Assembly: GCF_003352005.1 (NCBI RefSeq) | Contig: NZ_CP024848.1 | Span: 1,807,001-1,871,000 of the forward strand | From: Oceanobacillus zhaokaii | GTDB taxonomy: Bacteria; Bacillota; Bacilli; Bacillales; Amphibacillaceae | Direction: 5' to 3' | DNA length: 64,000 nt | In this document: positions 18,015-28,157 of the stretch, in pieces | Layout of the letters: each line of letters begins with the position of its first letter | Position numbering within the stretch: the stretch's first letter is position 1 | The notes under the pieces: model-generated | The model's database searches: none | What the model was told of the DNA's origin: nothing | What the model saw: the letters and a program-made list of their open reading frames with translations, nothing else | Position numbers and translations under genes: made by a program

Positions 18015-19179
18015 CGGTATGCTATCACAGGACGAAATTGATGCACTATTAAACGTTAGTTCTGATAATGATAACTTAGAAGACAAAGAGTTTAACTCAC
18101 AAGGTTATCTATCCAGCATTGAAGTAGATACATTAGGTGAAATCGGGAATATTTCATTTGGTAGTTCTGCAACAACACTATCAACCTTGTTGAATCAAAA
18201 AGTGGAAATTACTACACCTCGTGTATCTGTAATTGAAAAAAGGGAACTCAAAGAAGCATTTTCTTTTCAGCCCGTAAGTATCCAAGTAAATTACACAGAT
18301 GGCTTTACAGGTAAAAATATATTTATTATTAAGGCAACAGATGCTGCGATTATCGCAGACATTATGCTTGGAGGAGACGGGACAAGCCCGGATACGGAAT
18401 TAAATGAAATTCATTTAAGTGCTGTCCAAGAAGCAATGAATCAAATGATGGGTGCAGCAGCAACGAGTATGTCTACCATTTTTAACAGAAAAATAGATAT
18501 CTCACCTCCATCTATATTAGATGATTCAATAATAAATAACGAAACCTTTTTTGATGAGGATGCCTATGTTCGAGTTTCATTCCGATTAATGGTAGGAAAT
18601 CTAATCGACTCGGATATGATGCAATTAATGCCAATGCAATTTGCAAAGCAGTTAGCTGATCAATTATTGAATGATGAGGTAAATGTAGTTTCAGATGAGA
18701 TAACACCTGAGGCTGCAGCAACGATTGAAACGTCGGAAAGATCACCAGAGCCTAAATTTGATCAAATTCCACAAACGCAGTCAACTTATCCGAAAATTGC
18801 AGAAGAGCCAGTAGCTCAGGAGCCACAATTCTTAGGGAACCATTTCGGTGGACAACAGGCAACTATTCAGGAAGCATCTTTTTCTAACTTTGAAAAAGTG
18901 GAATTAAATCATTCCGAACAAAGAAATTTGGATATGCTCCTTGATATTCCATTAAAGATAACCGTTGAACTCGGTCGTACGAAACAATCAATTAAAGATA
19001 TTCTAGATCTCACTTCAGGTTCAATTATCGAGCTAGATAAACTAGCTGGTGAGCCGGTCGATATTCTTGTTAACGATAAATTAATTGCTGAGGGCGAAGT
19101 AGTCGTAATTGATGAGAACTTTGGTGTCCGAGTGACGGATATCGTTAGTAAACCAGATCGATTAATGAAATTAAAATAA
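18007..19179 (+). CDS. fliY: Flagellar motor switch phosphatase FliY
   Basis: C-ring protein that combines a FliN-like switch domain with CheY-P phosphatase activity. The 390 residues show an N-terminal EIDALL peptide, a CheC-type phosphatase unit with two E...N sites (GEIGNISFGSSATTLSTL and AVQEAMNQMMGAAATSMST), a proline/glutamine-rich linker, and a C-terminal FliN domain (LDMLLDIPLKITVELGRTK). ATG 18007 is nine bases after GAGGTGA; ATG 17998 abuts it and is unlikely. Confidence 0.96.
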   Translation: MNDGMLSQDEIDALLNVSSDNDNLEDKEFNSQGYLSSIEVDTLGEIGNISFGSSATTLSTLLNQKVEITTPRVSVIEKRELKEAFSFQPVSIQVNYTDGFTGKNIFIIKATDAAIIADIMLGGDGTSPDTELNEIHLSAVQEAMNQMMGAAATSMSTIFNRKIDISPPSILDDSIINNETFFDEDAYVRVSFRLMVGNLIDSDMMQLMPMQFAKQLADQLLNDEVNVVSDEITPEAAATIETSERSPEPKFDQIPQTQSTYPKIAEEPVAQEPQFLGNHFGGQQATIQEASFSNFEKVELNHSEQRNLDMLLDIPLKITVELGRTKQSIKDILDLTSGSIIELDKLAGEPVDILVNDKLIAEGEVVVIDENFGVRVTDIVSKPDRLMKLK

Positions 19180-19202
19180 TTAATTATTATGGGGGAATTA
19201 TT

Positions 19203-19565
19203 ATGGCAAAAAGAATTTTAGTAGTAGATGATGCAGCATTTATGCGAATGATGATTAAAGATATTTTGACTAAAAATGGTTATGAAGTAGTTGGTGAAGC
19301 ACAAGATGGTGCGCAAGCAGTTGAAAAATATAAAGAGCTTTCACCTGATCTAGTAACGATGGATATCACGATGCCTGAAATGGATGGAATTACGGCGTTA
19401 AAAAATATCAAAGCATTTAACCCAGAAGCAAAAATAATTATGTGCTCTGCAATGGGGCAGCAAGCGATGGTTATTGATGCAATTCAAGCTGGAGCAAAGG
19501 ACTTTATCGTAAAGCCTTTTCAAGCTGATCGTGTAATTGAGGCAATCCAAAAAGCGCTAAATTAA
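19203..19565 (+). CDS. cheY: Chemotaxis response regulator CheY
   Basis: Single-domain receiver that, when phosphorylated by CheA, binds FliM/FliY. The 120 residues hold the acidic pair D9-D10, the phospho-acceptor D54 in VTMDITMPEMDG, and K104 in FIVKPF. ATG follows GGGGGAA. It lies between fliY and fliO, as in B. subtilis. Its kinase CheA is not in this window. Confidence 0.97.
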   Translation: MAKRILVVDDAAFMRMMIKDILTKNGYEVVGEAQDGAQAVEKYKELSPDLVTMDITMPEMDGITALKNIKAFNPEAKIIMCSAMGQQAMVIDAIQAGAKDFIVKPFQADRVIEAIQKALN

Positions 19566-19572
19566 GAAACGA

Positions 19573-20250
19573 GTGAGGATTTTGAAACTTAACATCATTG
19601 TTTACTTTACCGTTGTCGTTGTTCTGTTACTACATGTATTTCCAAGTATTACAGTAGTAGCAGCAACACCAAACGCTAAGGATTGTATTGAGAGCGAAAT
19701 TGATTGTAATGAAATGGATGATACTCTAGATAATGAAATTACAGAAGTTGAAGAGGAGTCTTTAGTTGTCGGCGATAAAACAGAATCACTGGCTCTATCA
19801 TTAGTTAAGATGTTTTTTGCCCTAGTATTAGTACTAGCTCTTATATACTTCCTATTAAAATTTTTAAATAAGCGCAATAAATTATTAAACAATCAAGTGA
19901 ATGCATTAGAAAAATTAGGTGGAATATCTCTTGGACAAAATAAATCGATCCAGCTAGTACGTGTTGGAAATCAAGTTTTTTTATTGGGTGTTGGTGATAA
20001 TATCGAACTATTAATGGAAGTTACCGAAAAAGAAGTAAAAGAGGATCTCCTACATAAAGATGAGAATACTGCAAATGATTTCATTTCTAGCTCGCTCTTT
20101 CGTTCGCTTCTAAAGTCGAAAACAGATGACAATAAAGCAACAGGTGGCAATGAGTTCAATAAGTTGTTTTCTAATGAACTTGAAAAACTTAAGAAAAACA
20201 GAAAGAAAATGATTAAAATGCATGAGCAGAAGGAAGATCATAATGAATGA
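19573..20250 (+). CDS. fliO: Flagellar export-gate assembly protein FliO (FliZ)
   Basis: Membrane protein that helps assemble FliP. The 225 residues have an N-terminal signal-like hydrophobic segment (about 6-31), an acidic cysteine-containing extracellular stretch, a second TM near 80-100 (FFALVLVLALIYFLLKFL) and a cytoplasmic domain with LGGISLGQNKSIQLVRVGNQVFLLGVGD, typical of FliO. The start is either GTG 19573 or TTG 19582; neither has an ideal ribosome site. It overlaps fliP by eight bases. Confidence 0.88.
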   Translation: MRILKLNIIVYFTVVVVLLLHVFPSITVVAATPNAKDCIESEIDCNEMDDTLDNEITEVEEESLVVGDKTESLALSLVKMFFALVLVLALIYFLLKFLNKRNKLLNNQVNALEKLGGISLGQNKSIQLVRVGNQVFLLGVGDNIELLMEVTEKEVKEDLLHKDENTANDFISSSLFRSLLKSKTDDNKATGGNEFNKLFSNELEKLKKNRKKMIKMHEQKEDHNE

Positions 20251-20908
20251 ATTTGTTGATATGTTTTCAAACTCAGATCCTTCTAATGTAGCAACATCTG
20301 TTAAATTACTTCTATTATTAACGGTATTATCATTAGCGCCAGGAATCTTAATCTTGATGACGAGTTTCACAAGGATTATTATTGTATTGTCATTTGTTCG
20401 AACATCACTAGGTACGCAACAAATGCCGCCAAACCAAGTATTAATCGGTCTTGCGCTATTTCTGACCTTCTTCATTATGGCGCCTACGTTCAGTCAAGTA
20501 TATGATGAAGCATTAGAGCCCCTATTCGCAGAAGAAATAACCTTAGACGAGGCATATGACAATGCGAGTACACCAATAAAAGATTTCATGGCTAGTCACA
20601 CAAGACAAAAGGATTTGGCATTATTTTTAAATTACTCACAGATTGAACAGCCGGAATCAATTCAAGATATTCCACTTACAACCTTAGTGCCTGCTTTTGC
20701 AATTAGTGAGTTAAAAACAGCATTTCAAATGGGCTTTATGATATTTATTCCATTTTTGGTAATTGATATGGCTGTTGCTAGTATTCTAATGTCAATGGGG
20801 ATGATGATGTTACCGCCAGTTATGATTTCATTACCATTTAAAATACTATTATTTGTTTTAGTAGATGGCTGGTATTTAATCACACACTCCTTGTTAGATG
20901 GATTTTAG
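20243..20908 (+). CDS. fliP: Flagellar export-gate protein FliP
   Basis: Core channel subunit of the flagellar type III secretion gate. With ATG 20243 (after GAAGGAAG) the protein has 221 residues, matching the Bacillus length. Several TM segments and conserved motifs such as LILMTSFTRIIIVLSFVRTSLGTQQMPPNQVL and FLVIDMAVASILMSMGMMMLPP identify it. The longer frame beginning at 20222 runs into the end of fliO and lacks a site. Confidence 0.96.
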   Translation: MNEFVDMFSNSDPSNVATSVKLLLLLTVLSLAPGILILMTSFTRIIIVLSFVRTSLGTQQMPPNQVLIGLALFLTFFIMAPTFSQVYDEALEPLFAEEITLDEAYDNASTPIKDFMASHTRQKDLALFLNYSQIEQPESIQDIPLTTLVPAFAISELKTAFQMGFMIFIPFLVIDMAVASILMSMGMMMLPPVMISLPFKILLFVLVDGWYLITHSLLDGF

Positions 20909-20932
20909 TTTGATGAAAGGGGCTTAAGGTAA

Positions 20933-21202
20933 ATGAGTAGTGAATATGTATTGGCACTGGCGGAAAATGCAATATCTACGTTGTTGCTTGTAACAGGACC
21001 ATTATTGATATTGGCTCTTGCCGTTGGGCTGCTCGTCAGTATTTTTCAAGCAACAACCCAGATACAAGAACAAACATTAGCCTTTGTCCCGAAGATTATT
21101 GCAGTTTTAGTTGGACTTATATTTCTCGGTCCATGGATGTTAACTAAAATGGTAGAGTTCACCGCATCAATATTTCAAAGTTTAAATCAGTTTGTAGGGT
21201 AA
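20933..21202 (+). CDS. fliQ: Flagellar export-gate protein FliQ
   Basis: Small two-TM subunit of the export gate. The 89 residues contain LLLVTGPLLILALAVGLLVSIFQATTQIQEQTL, the diagnostic FliQ segment, and the second membrane span around IIAVLVGLIFLGPWML. It lies between fliP and fliR with short spacers. Confidence 0.96.
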   Translation: MSSEYVLALAENAISTLLLVTGPLLILALAVGLLVSIFQATTQIQEQTLAFVPKIIAVLVGLIFLGPWMLTKMVEFTASIFQSLNQFVG

Positions 21203-21205
21203 ATT

Positions 21206-21985
21206 ATGCTTGAATTAATTAATTTGAACAGTTTACCAGTATTTCTATTAATCTTTGTAAGGGTAATGGCCTTTTTTGTGACAATGCCTTTATTTTCTTA
21301 TCGTACAATTCCGATGCAATTTAAAGTCGGTTTTAGCTTTTTCTTAGCATTAACAATGTTTTATACAGTTGATTCTTCCATGATTGTAGTAGATGAAATG
21401 TTCCTCTTGCTATTAATAAAAGAGGTAATTGTAGGTGTATTAATTGGACTAATTGCGTTTATTATCCTATCCGCCATTCAAGTTGCAGGAGGATTAATCG
21501 ATTTTCAAATGGGATTTGCGATTGCGAATGTTATGGATCCGCAAACAGGTGCACAAAGTCCACTAAGCGGGCAGTTTTTAAATATCATATCCTTATTATT
21601 TCTCTTATCGATCGATGGTCATCATTTAATCATCGATGGAATTTATAATAGCTATCATTTTATACCATTAGATACGTTTATTCCTTTTGAAAATAAATCG
21701 ATTGCGGATTTTGTCATCCAATCTTTTAATAATATGTTTTTAATTGCTTTTCAAATTGCAATTCCTATTGTCGGTTGTTTATTTTTAGTTGATATTGCGC
21801 TTGGTATTATTGCAAGAACAGTTCCGCAGCTAAATGTTTTCGTTGTTGGACTACCTTTGAAAATAATCGTAAGCTTTGTCGCACTGTTAATATTTCTATC
21901 CCTTTATATGTCACTAGCTCAGTATTTATTCGATACGATGTTTAAGACAATGCGGGGATTAATGCAATTATTTGGAGGTGCTTAA
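21206..21985 (+). CDS. fliR: Flagellar export-gate protein FliR
   Basis: Multi-pass export gate subunit that seals the FliP5-FliR1 complex. The 259 residues contain about six TM segments and the conserved LPVFLLIFVRVMAFFVTMPLFS beginning and DFQMGFAIANVMDPQTGAQSPL motif. It starts three bases after fliQ and is followed after one base by flhB. Confidence 0.96.
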   Translation: MLELINLNSLPVFLLIFVRVMAFFVTMPLFSYRTIPMQFKVGFSFFLALTMFYTVDSSMIVVDEMFLLLLIKEVIVGVLIGLIAFIILSAIQVAGGLIDFQMGFAIANVMDPQTGAQSPLSGQFLNIISLLFLLSIDGHHLIIDGIYNSYHFIPLDTFIPFENKSIADFVIQSFNNMFLIAFQIAIPIVGCLFLVDIALGIIARTVPQLNVFVVGLPLKIIVSFVALLIFLSLYMSLAQYLFDTMFKTMRGLMQLFGGA

Positions 21986-21986
21986 C

Positions 21987-23066
21987 TTGCAGCTGAAAAT
22001 GGAACTACAGTTTTTTGCAGGTGAAAAGACAGAGAAGGCAACTCCGAAAAAGCGGCAAGATGAACGAAAGAAAGGTAAGGTCGCAAAAAGCCAAGATGTT
22101 AATGCTGCAATCTTATTAATAAGTTGTCTTATAACCTTGATTCTATTCAATAATTATATATTAGGTAATATGACGACACTATTTGAACAATTTTTTACAA
22201 ATTATCTTGCACAAGAAATTACCATCTCTAGTGTAATGCAAACTTTTTTAATAGGTGTAATTGAGCTTATTAAAATGGTAGCTCCTATCTTTGTAATTGC
22301 AATTATCGCAGCATTTGCTTCTAATTTTTTACAGATAGGTTTTTTATTTACTACCGAATCATTAAAGTTCGATCTTAAAAAAATTGATCCTATTCAAGGT
22401 GCCAAAAGAATATTTTCAATGCGAGCTTTAGTCGAATTGCTAAAGTCATTATTGAAAATTGTTTGTATCGGTGCAATCACATTTTTTATTATTTGGATAT
22501 ATAAAGATGAGATGTTAATGACAGCCTTTACGAATGCAGAAAATGCACTCTCTTTTTTCGGGAGGGTTACAACGACCATGGGTATTTCCGCTACGATTGC
22601 ATTATTATTTTTAGCCATACTTGATTACGCATACCAACGTTTTGACTTTGAAAAAAACTTGCGAATGTCAAAACAAGATATCAAAGATGAGTATAAAAAT
22701 ATGGAAGGTGACCCATTAATTAAATCCAAGATTAAAGAAAGACAAAGGCAAGCAGCAACAAGGCGGATGATGAGTGAAGTGCCAAATGCAGATGTGGTCA
22801 TCACGAATCCTACCCATTATGCGATTGCGATTAAATATGATGAAGAAAAAGCAAGTGCACCATATGTTATTGCGATAGGTGTCGATCGAACGGCATTAAA
22901 GATTAAAGAGATTGCAAAGGAACATGATGTTGTAATGATAGAAAATCGACCACTAGCGCAAGCTTTATTTAAGGCTGTTGAAATTGGTGATGTGATACCA
23001 GAGGAATTTTACCAGGCTGTTGCCGAAATTTTGGCTTATGTTTATCGATTAGAGAAAAAAGCTTAA
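21987..23066 (+). CDS. flhB: Flagellar export switch protein FlhB
   Basis: Export-apparatus protein whose autocleavage changes substrate specificity from hook to filament. The 359 residues open with MELQFFAGEKTEKATPKKR and have four TM segments; the cytoplasmic domain contains the autocleavage site NPTH within DVVITNPTHYAIAIKY. TTG 21987 is eight bases after GGAGGT; the ATG at 21999 is twenty bases away, so TTG is preferred. Confidence 0.96.
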   Translation: MQLKMELQFFAGEKTEKATPKKRQDERKKGKVAKSQDVNAAILLISCLITLILFNNYILGNMTTLFEQFFTNYLAQEITISSVMQTFLIGVIELIKMVAPIFVIAIIAAFASNFLQIGFLFTTESLKFDLKKIDPIQGAKRIFSMRALVELLKSLLKIVCIGAITFFIIWIYKDEMLMTAFTNAENALSFFGRVTTTMGISATIALLFLAILDYAYQRFDFEKNLRMSKQDIKDEYKNMEGDPLIKSKIKERQRQAATRRMMSEVPNADVVITNPTHYAIAIKYDEEKASAPYVIAIGVDRTALKIKEIAKEHDVVMIENRPLAQALFKAVEIGDVIPEEFYQAVAEILAYVYRLEKKA

Positions 23067-23085
23067 GCAATGAGGAGAGTCATCC

Positions 23086-25122
23086 ATGAAAGTACGTGAT
23101 ATGTCCGTTCTTGTAGCGGTAATTGTAGTAATAATGATGTTAGTAATTCCATTACCGGGATGGCTATTAGATATACTTATTTTAGTAAATATAACCCTTT
23201 CTTTAATTGTAATTTTAGTATCAATGAACACGACGGAGGTTTTACAATTTTCCGTTTTTCCTACCTTAATACTACTATTGACATTATTTCGCTTAGCACT
23301 AAATGTATCTACAACAAGAGCGATATTGTCAGAAGGGCATGCTGGTGGGGTCGTAGATACGTTTGGGTCCTTTGTAATTGGGGATAATCCACTAGTTGGT
23401 TTTGTTGTATTTATTATCTTAGTTATCATAAATTTTTTAGTCATTACAAAAGGATCTGAGCGGGTATCTGAAGTTGCAGCAAGATTTTCTTTAGATGCTA
23501 TGCCTGGAAAGCAAATGGCGATTGATGCAGACTTAAATGCTGGACTAGTCTCTGAGAAGGAAGCGAGAGAGAGACGTGAAAAAGTGGAAAGAGAAGCGGA
23601 TTTCCATGGATCAATGGATGGTGCCAGTAAGTTTGTTAAAGGGGATGCAATTGCAGGTATCATTATTGTTATTATTAATATCGTATTTGGAATTATCATC
23701 GGAATGATGCAAATGGGAATGCCTATTGCAGAAGCTGTTACAACCTTTACTCGTCTAACTGTAGGTGATGGGCTAGTAAGTCAAATACCAGCGTTATTAG
23801 TGTCAACTGCAACTGGTATTGTAGTGACTAGGTCAAGTGGTTTAGGTAATTTAGGTACACAGGTAACTGGGCAGCTTACACAGTATCCAAAATTATTATT
23901 TATTGCTGCTGCAACAATCTTCCTAATTGGTGTAGTTACTCCAATTAATTTCCTATTAACAACTACACTCGCGGGCTTATTAGCAATCAGTGGCTATATC
24001 TTGCTGAGACAGTCTAATGAACCAGAAATTGCAGATGTTGAGGAAGATGTACAAGCCGAAAGTTCAGCGATGCGTTCTCCAGAAAATGTAGTAAATCTAT
24101 TAAATATGGACCCAATTGAATTTGAGTTTGGTTATGCACTTATTCCTTTAGCGGACGCAAATCAAGGTGGCGATTTATTGGATAGGATCGTGATGATCCG
24201 AAGGCAATTAGCAATAGAACTTGGAATTGTGATTCCAGTAGTGCGTATCCGTGATAATATTCAACTGAATCCGAATGAGTATCGTCTCAAAGTGAAGGGG
24301 AATGTCGTAGCTTCCGATGAATTATTATTAGATCATTATTTAGCAATGGCTCCAGGAATTGATGACGATGAAATTGAAGGAATCGACACGAAAGAACCTG
24401 CATTTGACCTCCCAGCCAAATGGATAAGTGAAGAACTGAAGGACGAGGCTGAGTTGTCAGGATATACGGTAGTAGATCCGCCATCTGTTGTTTCAACACA
24501 TATTACCGAGGTAATTAAAAACTATGCACATATTCTATTAGGAAGACAAGAAACGAAACAGTTAATTGATCATCTTAAAGAATCGTATCCAATTTTAGTT
24601 GATGAAGTAACACCAGAACCACTTGCAATTGGAGATATTCAAAAAGTTCTTGCTAAATTACTGAGGGAGAATATATCGATTCGCAATTTACCGATCATCT
24701 TCGAAACACTAGCTGATTTTTCAAAATTAACGAATGATACAGAGCTGTTAGGGGAATATGTGAGACAAGCATTATCAGCACAAATTACAAAGCAATATAC
24801 AAATGATGACCTGTCCTTAAAAGTAATCACAGTCTCTGGAAAAGTAGAAAAACTAATTGCTGAAAATATTAAACAAACGGAGCATGGCAATTACCTATCA
24901 TTAGATCCGGAATCACAGCAATTGATAATTAAGACGATTCATGAAGAGGTAGAAAAGCTGACGATTCAAGAAGAAACAGCAATTATATTATGTTCCCCAG
25001 CAATTCGCATGTATTTAAAACAGTTGTTGGACAGGTTTTTACCTCAGGTTGTCGTATTGTCATATAATGAACTGGAACCAAATGTACAAGTTCAAAGTGT
25101 TGGAGTGGTGAATGTAGCATGA
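23086..25122 (+). CDS. flhA: Flagellar export-gate protein FlhA
   Basis: Large ion-coupled export-gate subunit that docks chaperone-substrate complexes. The 678 residues are the usual length. The N-terminal half has about eight TM segments, with the FHIPEP-family signature area TLFRLALNVSTTRAIL and the cytoplasmic loop RFSLDAMPGKQMAIDADLNAG. The soluble C-terminal half contains the ring-forming domains. Its stop overlaps the flhF ATG. Confidence 0.97.
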   Translation: MKVRDMSVLVAVIVVIMMLVIPLPGWLLDILILVNITLSLIVILVSMNTTEVLQFSVFPTLILLLTLFRLALNVSTTRAILSEGHAGGVVDTFGSFVIGDNPLVGFVVFIILVIINFLVITKGSERVSEVAARFSLDAMPGKQMAIDADLNAGLVSEKEARERREKVEREADFHGSMDGASKFVKGDAIAGIIIVIINIVFGIIIGMMQMGMPIAEAVTTFTRLTVGDGLVSQIPALLVSTATGIVVTRSSGLGNLGTQVTGQLTQYPKLLFIAAATIFLIGVVTPINFLLTTTLAGLLAISGYILLRQSNEPEIADVEEDVQAESSAMRSPENVVNLLNMDPIEFEFGYALIPLADANQGGDLLDRIVMIRRQLAIELGIVIPVVRIRDNIQLNPNEYRLKVKGNVVASDELLLDHYLAMAPGIDDDEIEGIDTKEPAFDLPAKWISEELKDEAELSGYTVVDPPSVVSTHITEVIKNYAHILLGRQETKQLIDHLKESYPILVDEVTPEPLAIGDIQKVLAKLLRENISIRNLPIIFETLADFSKLTNDTELLGEYVRQALSAQITKQYTNDDLSLKVITVSGKVEKLIAENIKQTEHGNYLSLDPESQQLIIKTIHEEVEKLTIQEETAIILCSPAIRMYLKQLLDRFLPQVVVLSYNELEPNVQVQSVGVVNVA

Positions 25123-26243
25123 AAATGAAAAAGTATATAGCGCCAACAATGCCAGAAGCAATGAACCAAATACGCAAGGAACTTGGACCAGATGCTGTTA
25201 TCTTAAATTCACAAGAAATACAGCAGGGTGGATTTATGGGATTATTTAAGAAAAAAAGGATAGAAGTTATCGCTGCACTCGATACTGTAACACAATCAGC
25301 TAAAATAGCAGAGAAGAAAACAGTACCGTTAAAAAAAACGGAGCTTTATATGCCTGAAAAAAAGAACACTGAAAGTGCAGTTGTATTAAGGGAATTAAAG
25401 CAGCTTAAGAAAATGATTGAATATCAAACGGAGAAAGCGAATCAATATCCGATCCAATATCAAGAAATGTATGAGCATCTGCTTTATCACGAGGTTAGTT
25501 CTACAATTGCTCGGCAAATAATGGACATGTTAATTGAAAGGCATGACAGATCTGAAGTTACTGCTGATTCGGAATCAGTGAAGCAAGATACGAATGAACT
25601 AATAAAAGAAATGCTTCGAGGTATTTCCTTTGAAAGTATTGAATATGAGAAGAAAGTGATTCAATTTGTTGGTCCAACAGGAGTTGGGAAAACGACTACG
25701 ATTGCTAAAATTGCTGCGAATATGATATTGAATGATCAAAAAAAAGTTGCATTCATAACAACAGACACATATCGAATAGCAGCGATTGAACAATTAAAAA
25801 CATATGCAAAGATTTTAAATGTTCCTTTAGAAGTAGCTTATTCTACTTCTGATTATAAATTGGCACTGAAAAAGCTCGAAGAATATGATGTTATTCTTGT
25901 TGATACAGCAGGGAGAAACTACCGTGATGGGAAGTATATACGTGAATTAGAAAAAAATGTGGATATCCAAGTGGAAATGGATACATATGTTGTACTTTCC
26001 TTGACAGCTAAAGCCCAAGATATAATAGATATTTATGATCAATTCGGGCATCTTTCGATAAAAGAAGTTATCTTTACGAAGCTTGATGAGACCCGTCAAT
26101 ATGGTAGTATGCTCAATATTGTTTTGGGTAAGCAAGTAGGCATTGCCTGCATTACAAATGGACAAGATGTGCCAGATGATCTGTTGCAAGTAACACCTGA
26201 ACGAATTGCAGAACTAGTAGTAGGTGATTTTGGTGACGCATGA
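25119..26243 (+). CDS. flhF: Flagellar SRP-type GTPase FlhF
   Basis: SRP-family GTPase that sets flagellum position and number. The 374 residues contain a variable N-terminal region and the NG domain: P-loop [15 protein letters not shown], the TTDTYRIAAIEQL segment, DTAGRNYRD (G3) and TKLDETRQYG (G4). It overlaps flhA by four bases and flhG by eleven bases; FlhG is its activating partner. Confidence 0.97.
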   Translation: MKMKKYIAPTMPEAMNQIRKELGPDAVILNSQEIQQGGFMGLFKKKRIEVIAALDTVTQSAKIAEKKTVPLKKTELYMPEKKNTESAVVLRELKQLKKMIEYQTEKANQYPIQYQEMYEHLLYHEVSSTIARQIMDMLIERHDRSEVTADSESVKQDTNELIKEMLRGISFESIEYEKKVIQFVGPTGVGKTTTIAKIAANMILNDQKKVAFITTDTYRIAAIEQLKTYAKILNVPLEVAYSTSDYKLALKKLEEYDVILVDTAGRNYRDGKYIRELEKNVDIQVEMDTYVVLSLTAKAQDIIDIYDQFGHLSIKEVIFTKLDETRQYGSMLNIVLGKQVGIACITNGQDVPDDLLQVTPERIAELVVGDFGDA

Positions 26244-27096
26244 TCAGGCCGCGAACTTACGTAGGAAGTTGGCATTATCAAGTAATTCGAGGCAAGCGAA
26301 GACACTTTGTGTCATTAGTGGCAAAGGTGGAGTCGGCAAATCTAATATTGCACTTAATTTTTCATTGGAATTAATTAATGAAGGAAAAAAAGTACTAATA
26401 ATTGATTTAGATGTTGGAATGGGAAACATTGATATCTTATTAGGTCTCCATGCCAAGAAGTCTATCTTTGATTTGTTCAATGAAAGTGAATCGATTCATG
26501 ATATTATTGAACTAGGACCAAAGAACTTAGGATTTATATCAGGAGGTTCTGGTATAAGTGAGTTCTTTTCTTTAAATGATGAGAAAAAGGAACATTTTTA
26601 TAAACAATACAACGATGTCGTGCAAATGTATGATTATATCCTTTTCGATATGGGGGCAGGTGTAACAAAGGAAAGCCTATTCTTTATTCTAGCGGCAGAT
26701 GAATGTATTGTCGTCACTACTCCAGAACCAACATCGATTATGGATGCATATAGTGCGATAAAATTTGTCAAAAATAAAAATAGAGAAATGTCAATATCCG
26801 TAGTTATGAATCGTGCTTCTTCGCAAAAAGAAGGAGAACAATCCTTGGAACGTTTTAAGGAAGTTGTATCACAGTTTTTACAAATCGAAATTGAGAAACT
26901 CGGTATTCTTCCCGAGGATAAAAGTGTCTCTAAGTCAGTCATTAATCAGACACCATTTATATTGTTTAATGGAAAGTCAAAAATATCAAAAGCCATGCAA
27001 GAATTAACTTATAACTATTTAAATAATGCGAAGGAACGTAGTATGAAGGAAACTTCATTTATCCAGAGGTTAAAACAACTGCTATTGGAGAGGTAA
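26233..27096 (+). CDS. flhG: Flagellar number regulator FlhG (YlxH), MinD-like ATPase
   Basis: MinD-family ATPase that stimulates the FlhF GTPase through its N-terminal DQAANLR motif and interacts with the C-ring. With GTG 26233 as start (five bases after AGGTGA) the protein has 287 residues. The deviant Walker A is SGKGGVGKSN, followed by DLDVGMGNIDILLG. DMGAGVTKES follows as Walker B region. It lies inside the end of flhF. Confidence 0.93.
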   Translation: MTHDQAANLRRKLALSSNSRQAKTLCVISGKGGVGKSNIALNFSLELINEGKKVLIIDLDVGMGNIDILLGLHAKKSIFDLFNESESIHDIIELGPKNLGFISGGSGISEFFSLNDEKKEHFYKQYNDVVQMYDYILFDMGAGVTKESLFFILAADECIVVTTPEPTSIMDAYSAIKFVKNKNREMSISVVMNRASSQKEGEQSLERFKEVVSQFLQIEIEKLGILPEDKSVSKSVINQTPFILFNGKSKISKAMQELTYNYLNNAKERSMKETSFIQRLKQLLLER

Positions 27097-27098
27097 AA

Positions 27099-28157
27099 AT
27101 GATGAAACCAATTCGAGTTATCGTAATTGATGATTCTGCATTTATGAGAAAAGTTATATCGGATATATTGTCCAGTGACCCGCGTATAGAGGTAGTTTCG
27201 ACAGCACGCAATGGTGAAGATGGTTTGGAGAAAATCGAGGCATTTAAACCAGATGTTGTGACAATGGATATCCATATGCCAGTAATGGACGGTATTAAGG
27301 CATTGCAAAAAATTATGCTAAAAAATCCATTACCAGTTGTTATGTTATCCAGTGTGTCAGAAGAAGGGGCATCCAGTACGATTGAAGCTATCTCTAAAGG
27401 CGCAGTAGATTTTATTATGAAACCTTCTGGACCTATTTCGTTAAATTTGACTTCAATAAAAAAAGAAATAATCCGTACAGTTGTTACTGCTTCACAGGTT
27501 AATCTTAATAAATCAAAACAGATAAGAAAATTTGAAACAGAAAATACGAAGAAAGCAACGAAACAAATTTATGATAATACGATTATAGTGCTTGGTGCTT
27601 CAACGGGTGGGCCAAGAGCATTACAGCAAGTATTATCAGTTCTGCCGGGTGATTTTTTACCACCTATATTAATCGTCCAGCATATGCCGCCAGGTTTTAC
27701 GAAGTCACTTTCCAATCGGTTAAATACACTGACTAAAATCGAAGTGAAAGAAGCTGTTGATGGAGAGATTATCAAGAATAATACGGCATATATTGCACCA
27801 GGTAATTTTCATATGAAGGTAATTAAAGTAGGTCGAGCATTAAAGATCAAATTAACAGATGAACTCTTGAGAAATGGGCATCGTCCCTCAGTTGATGTAT
27901 TATTTGATTCCGTAGCAAACCTAACAAGAATTAATAAAATTGCTGTCGTATTAACTGGAATGGGGAATGATGGGACAGAGGGAATTAAACGGCTAAATGA
28001 AATGGATTCGCAAACAATTATTCTGTCAGAAGCTAAAGAAACAGCGATCGTCTATGGTATGCCGAAAGCTGCTGCTGAAACAGGCTTAGTTGATCATGTT
28101 GTCCCACTTCATCATGTTGGGAAAATGCTTGTAAAGTTAGAGAAAGATTTGAAGTAA
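27099..28157 (+). CDS. cheB: Chemotaxis methylesterase CheB
   Basis: Receptor methylesterase/glutamine deamidase for chemotactic adaptation. The 352 residues comprise a receiver domain (phospho-acceptor D57) and a C-terminal esterase with the catalytic triad S168 (GASTGGP), H195 (VQHMPPGFT) and D291 (GMGNDGTEG). CheB needs phosphorylation by CheA, yet cheA, which follows cheB in B. subtilis, is missing; cheW begins 20 bases after this stop. Confidence 0.96.
   Translation: MMKPIRVIVIDDSAFMRKVISDILSSDPRIEVVSTARNGEDGLEKIEAFKPDVVTMDIHMPVMDGIKALQKIMLKNPLPVVMLSSVSEEGASSTIEAISKGAVDFIMKPSGPISLNLTSIKKEIIRTVVTASQVNLNKSKQIRKFETENTKKATKQIYDNTIIVLGASTGGPRALQQVLSVLPGDFLPPILIVQHMPPGFTKSLSNRLNTLTKIEVKEAVDGEIIKNNTAYIAPGNFHMKVIKVGRALKIKLTDELLRNGHRPSVDVLFDSVANLTRINKIAVVLTGMGNDGTEGIKRLNEMDSQTIILSEAKETAIVYGMPKAAAETGLVDHVVPLHHVGKMLVKLEKDLK

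Noticed and set aside
23049..23699. 216-codon open frame on the minus strand opposite flhA
   Set aside because: It is fully antisense to flhA, is low-complexity (isoleucine/threonine rich), and has no family resemblance or ribosome site; it is a shadow frame.
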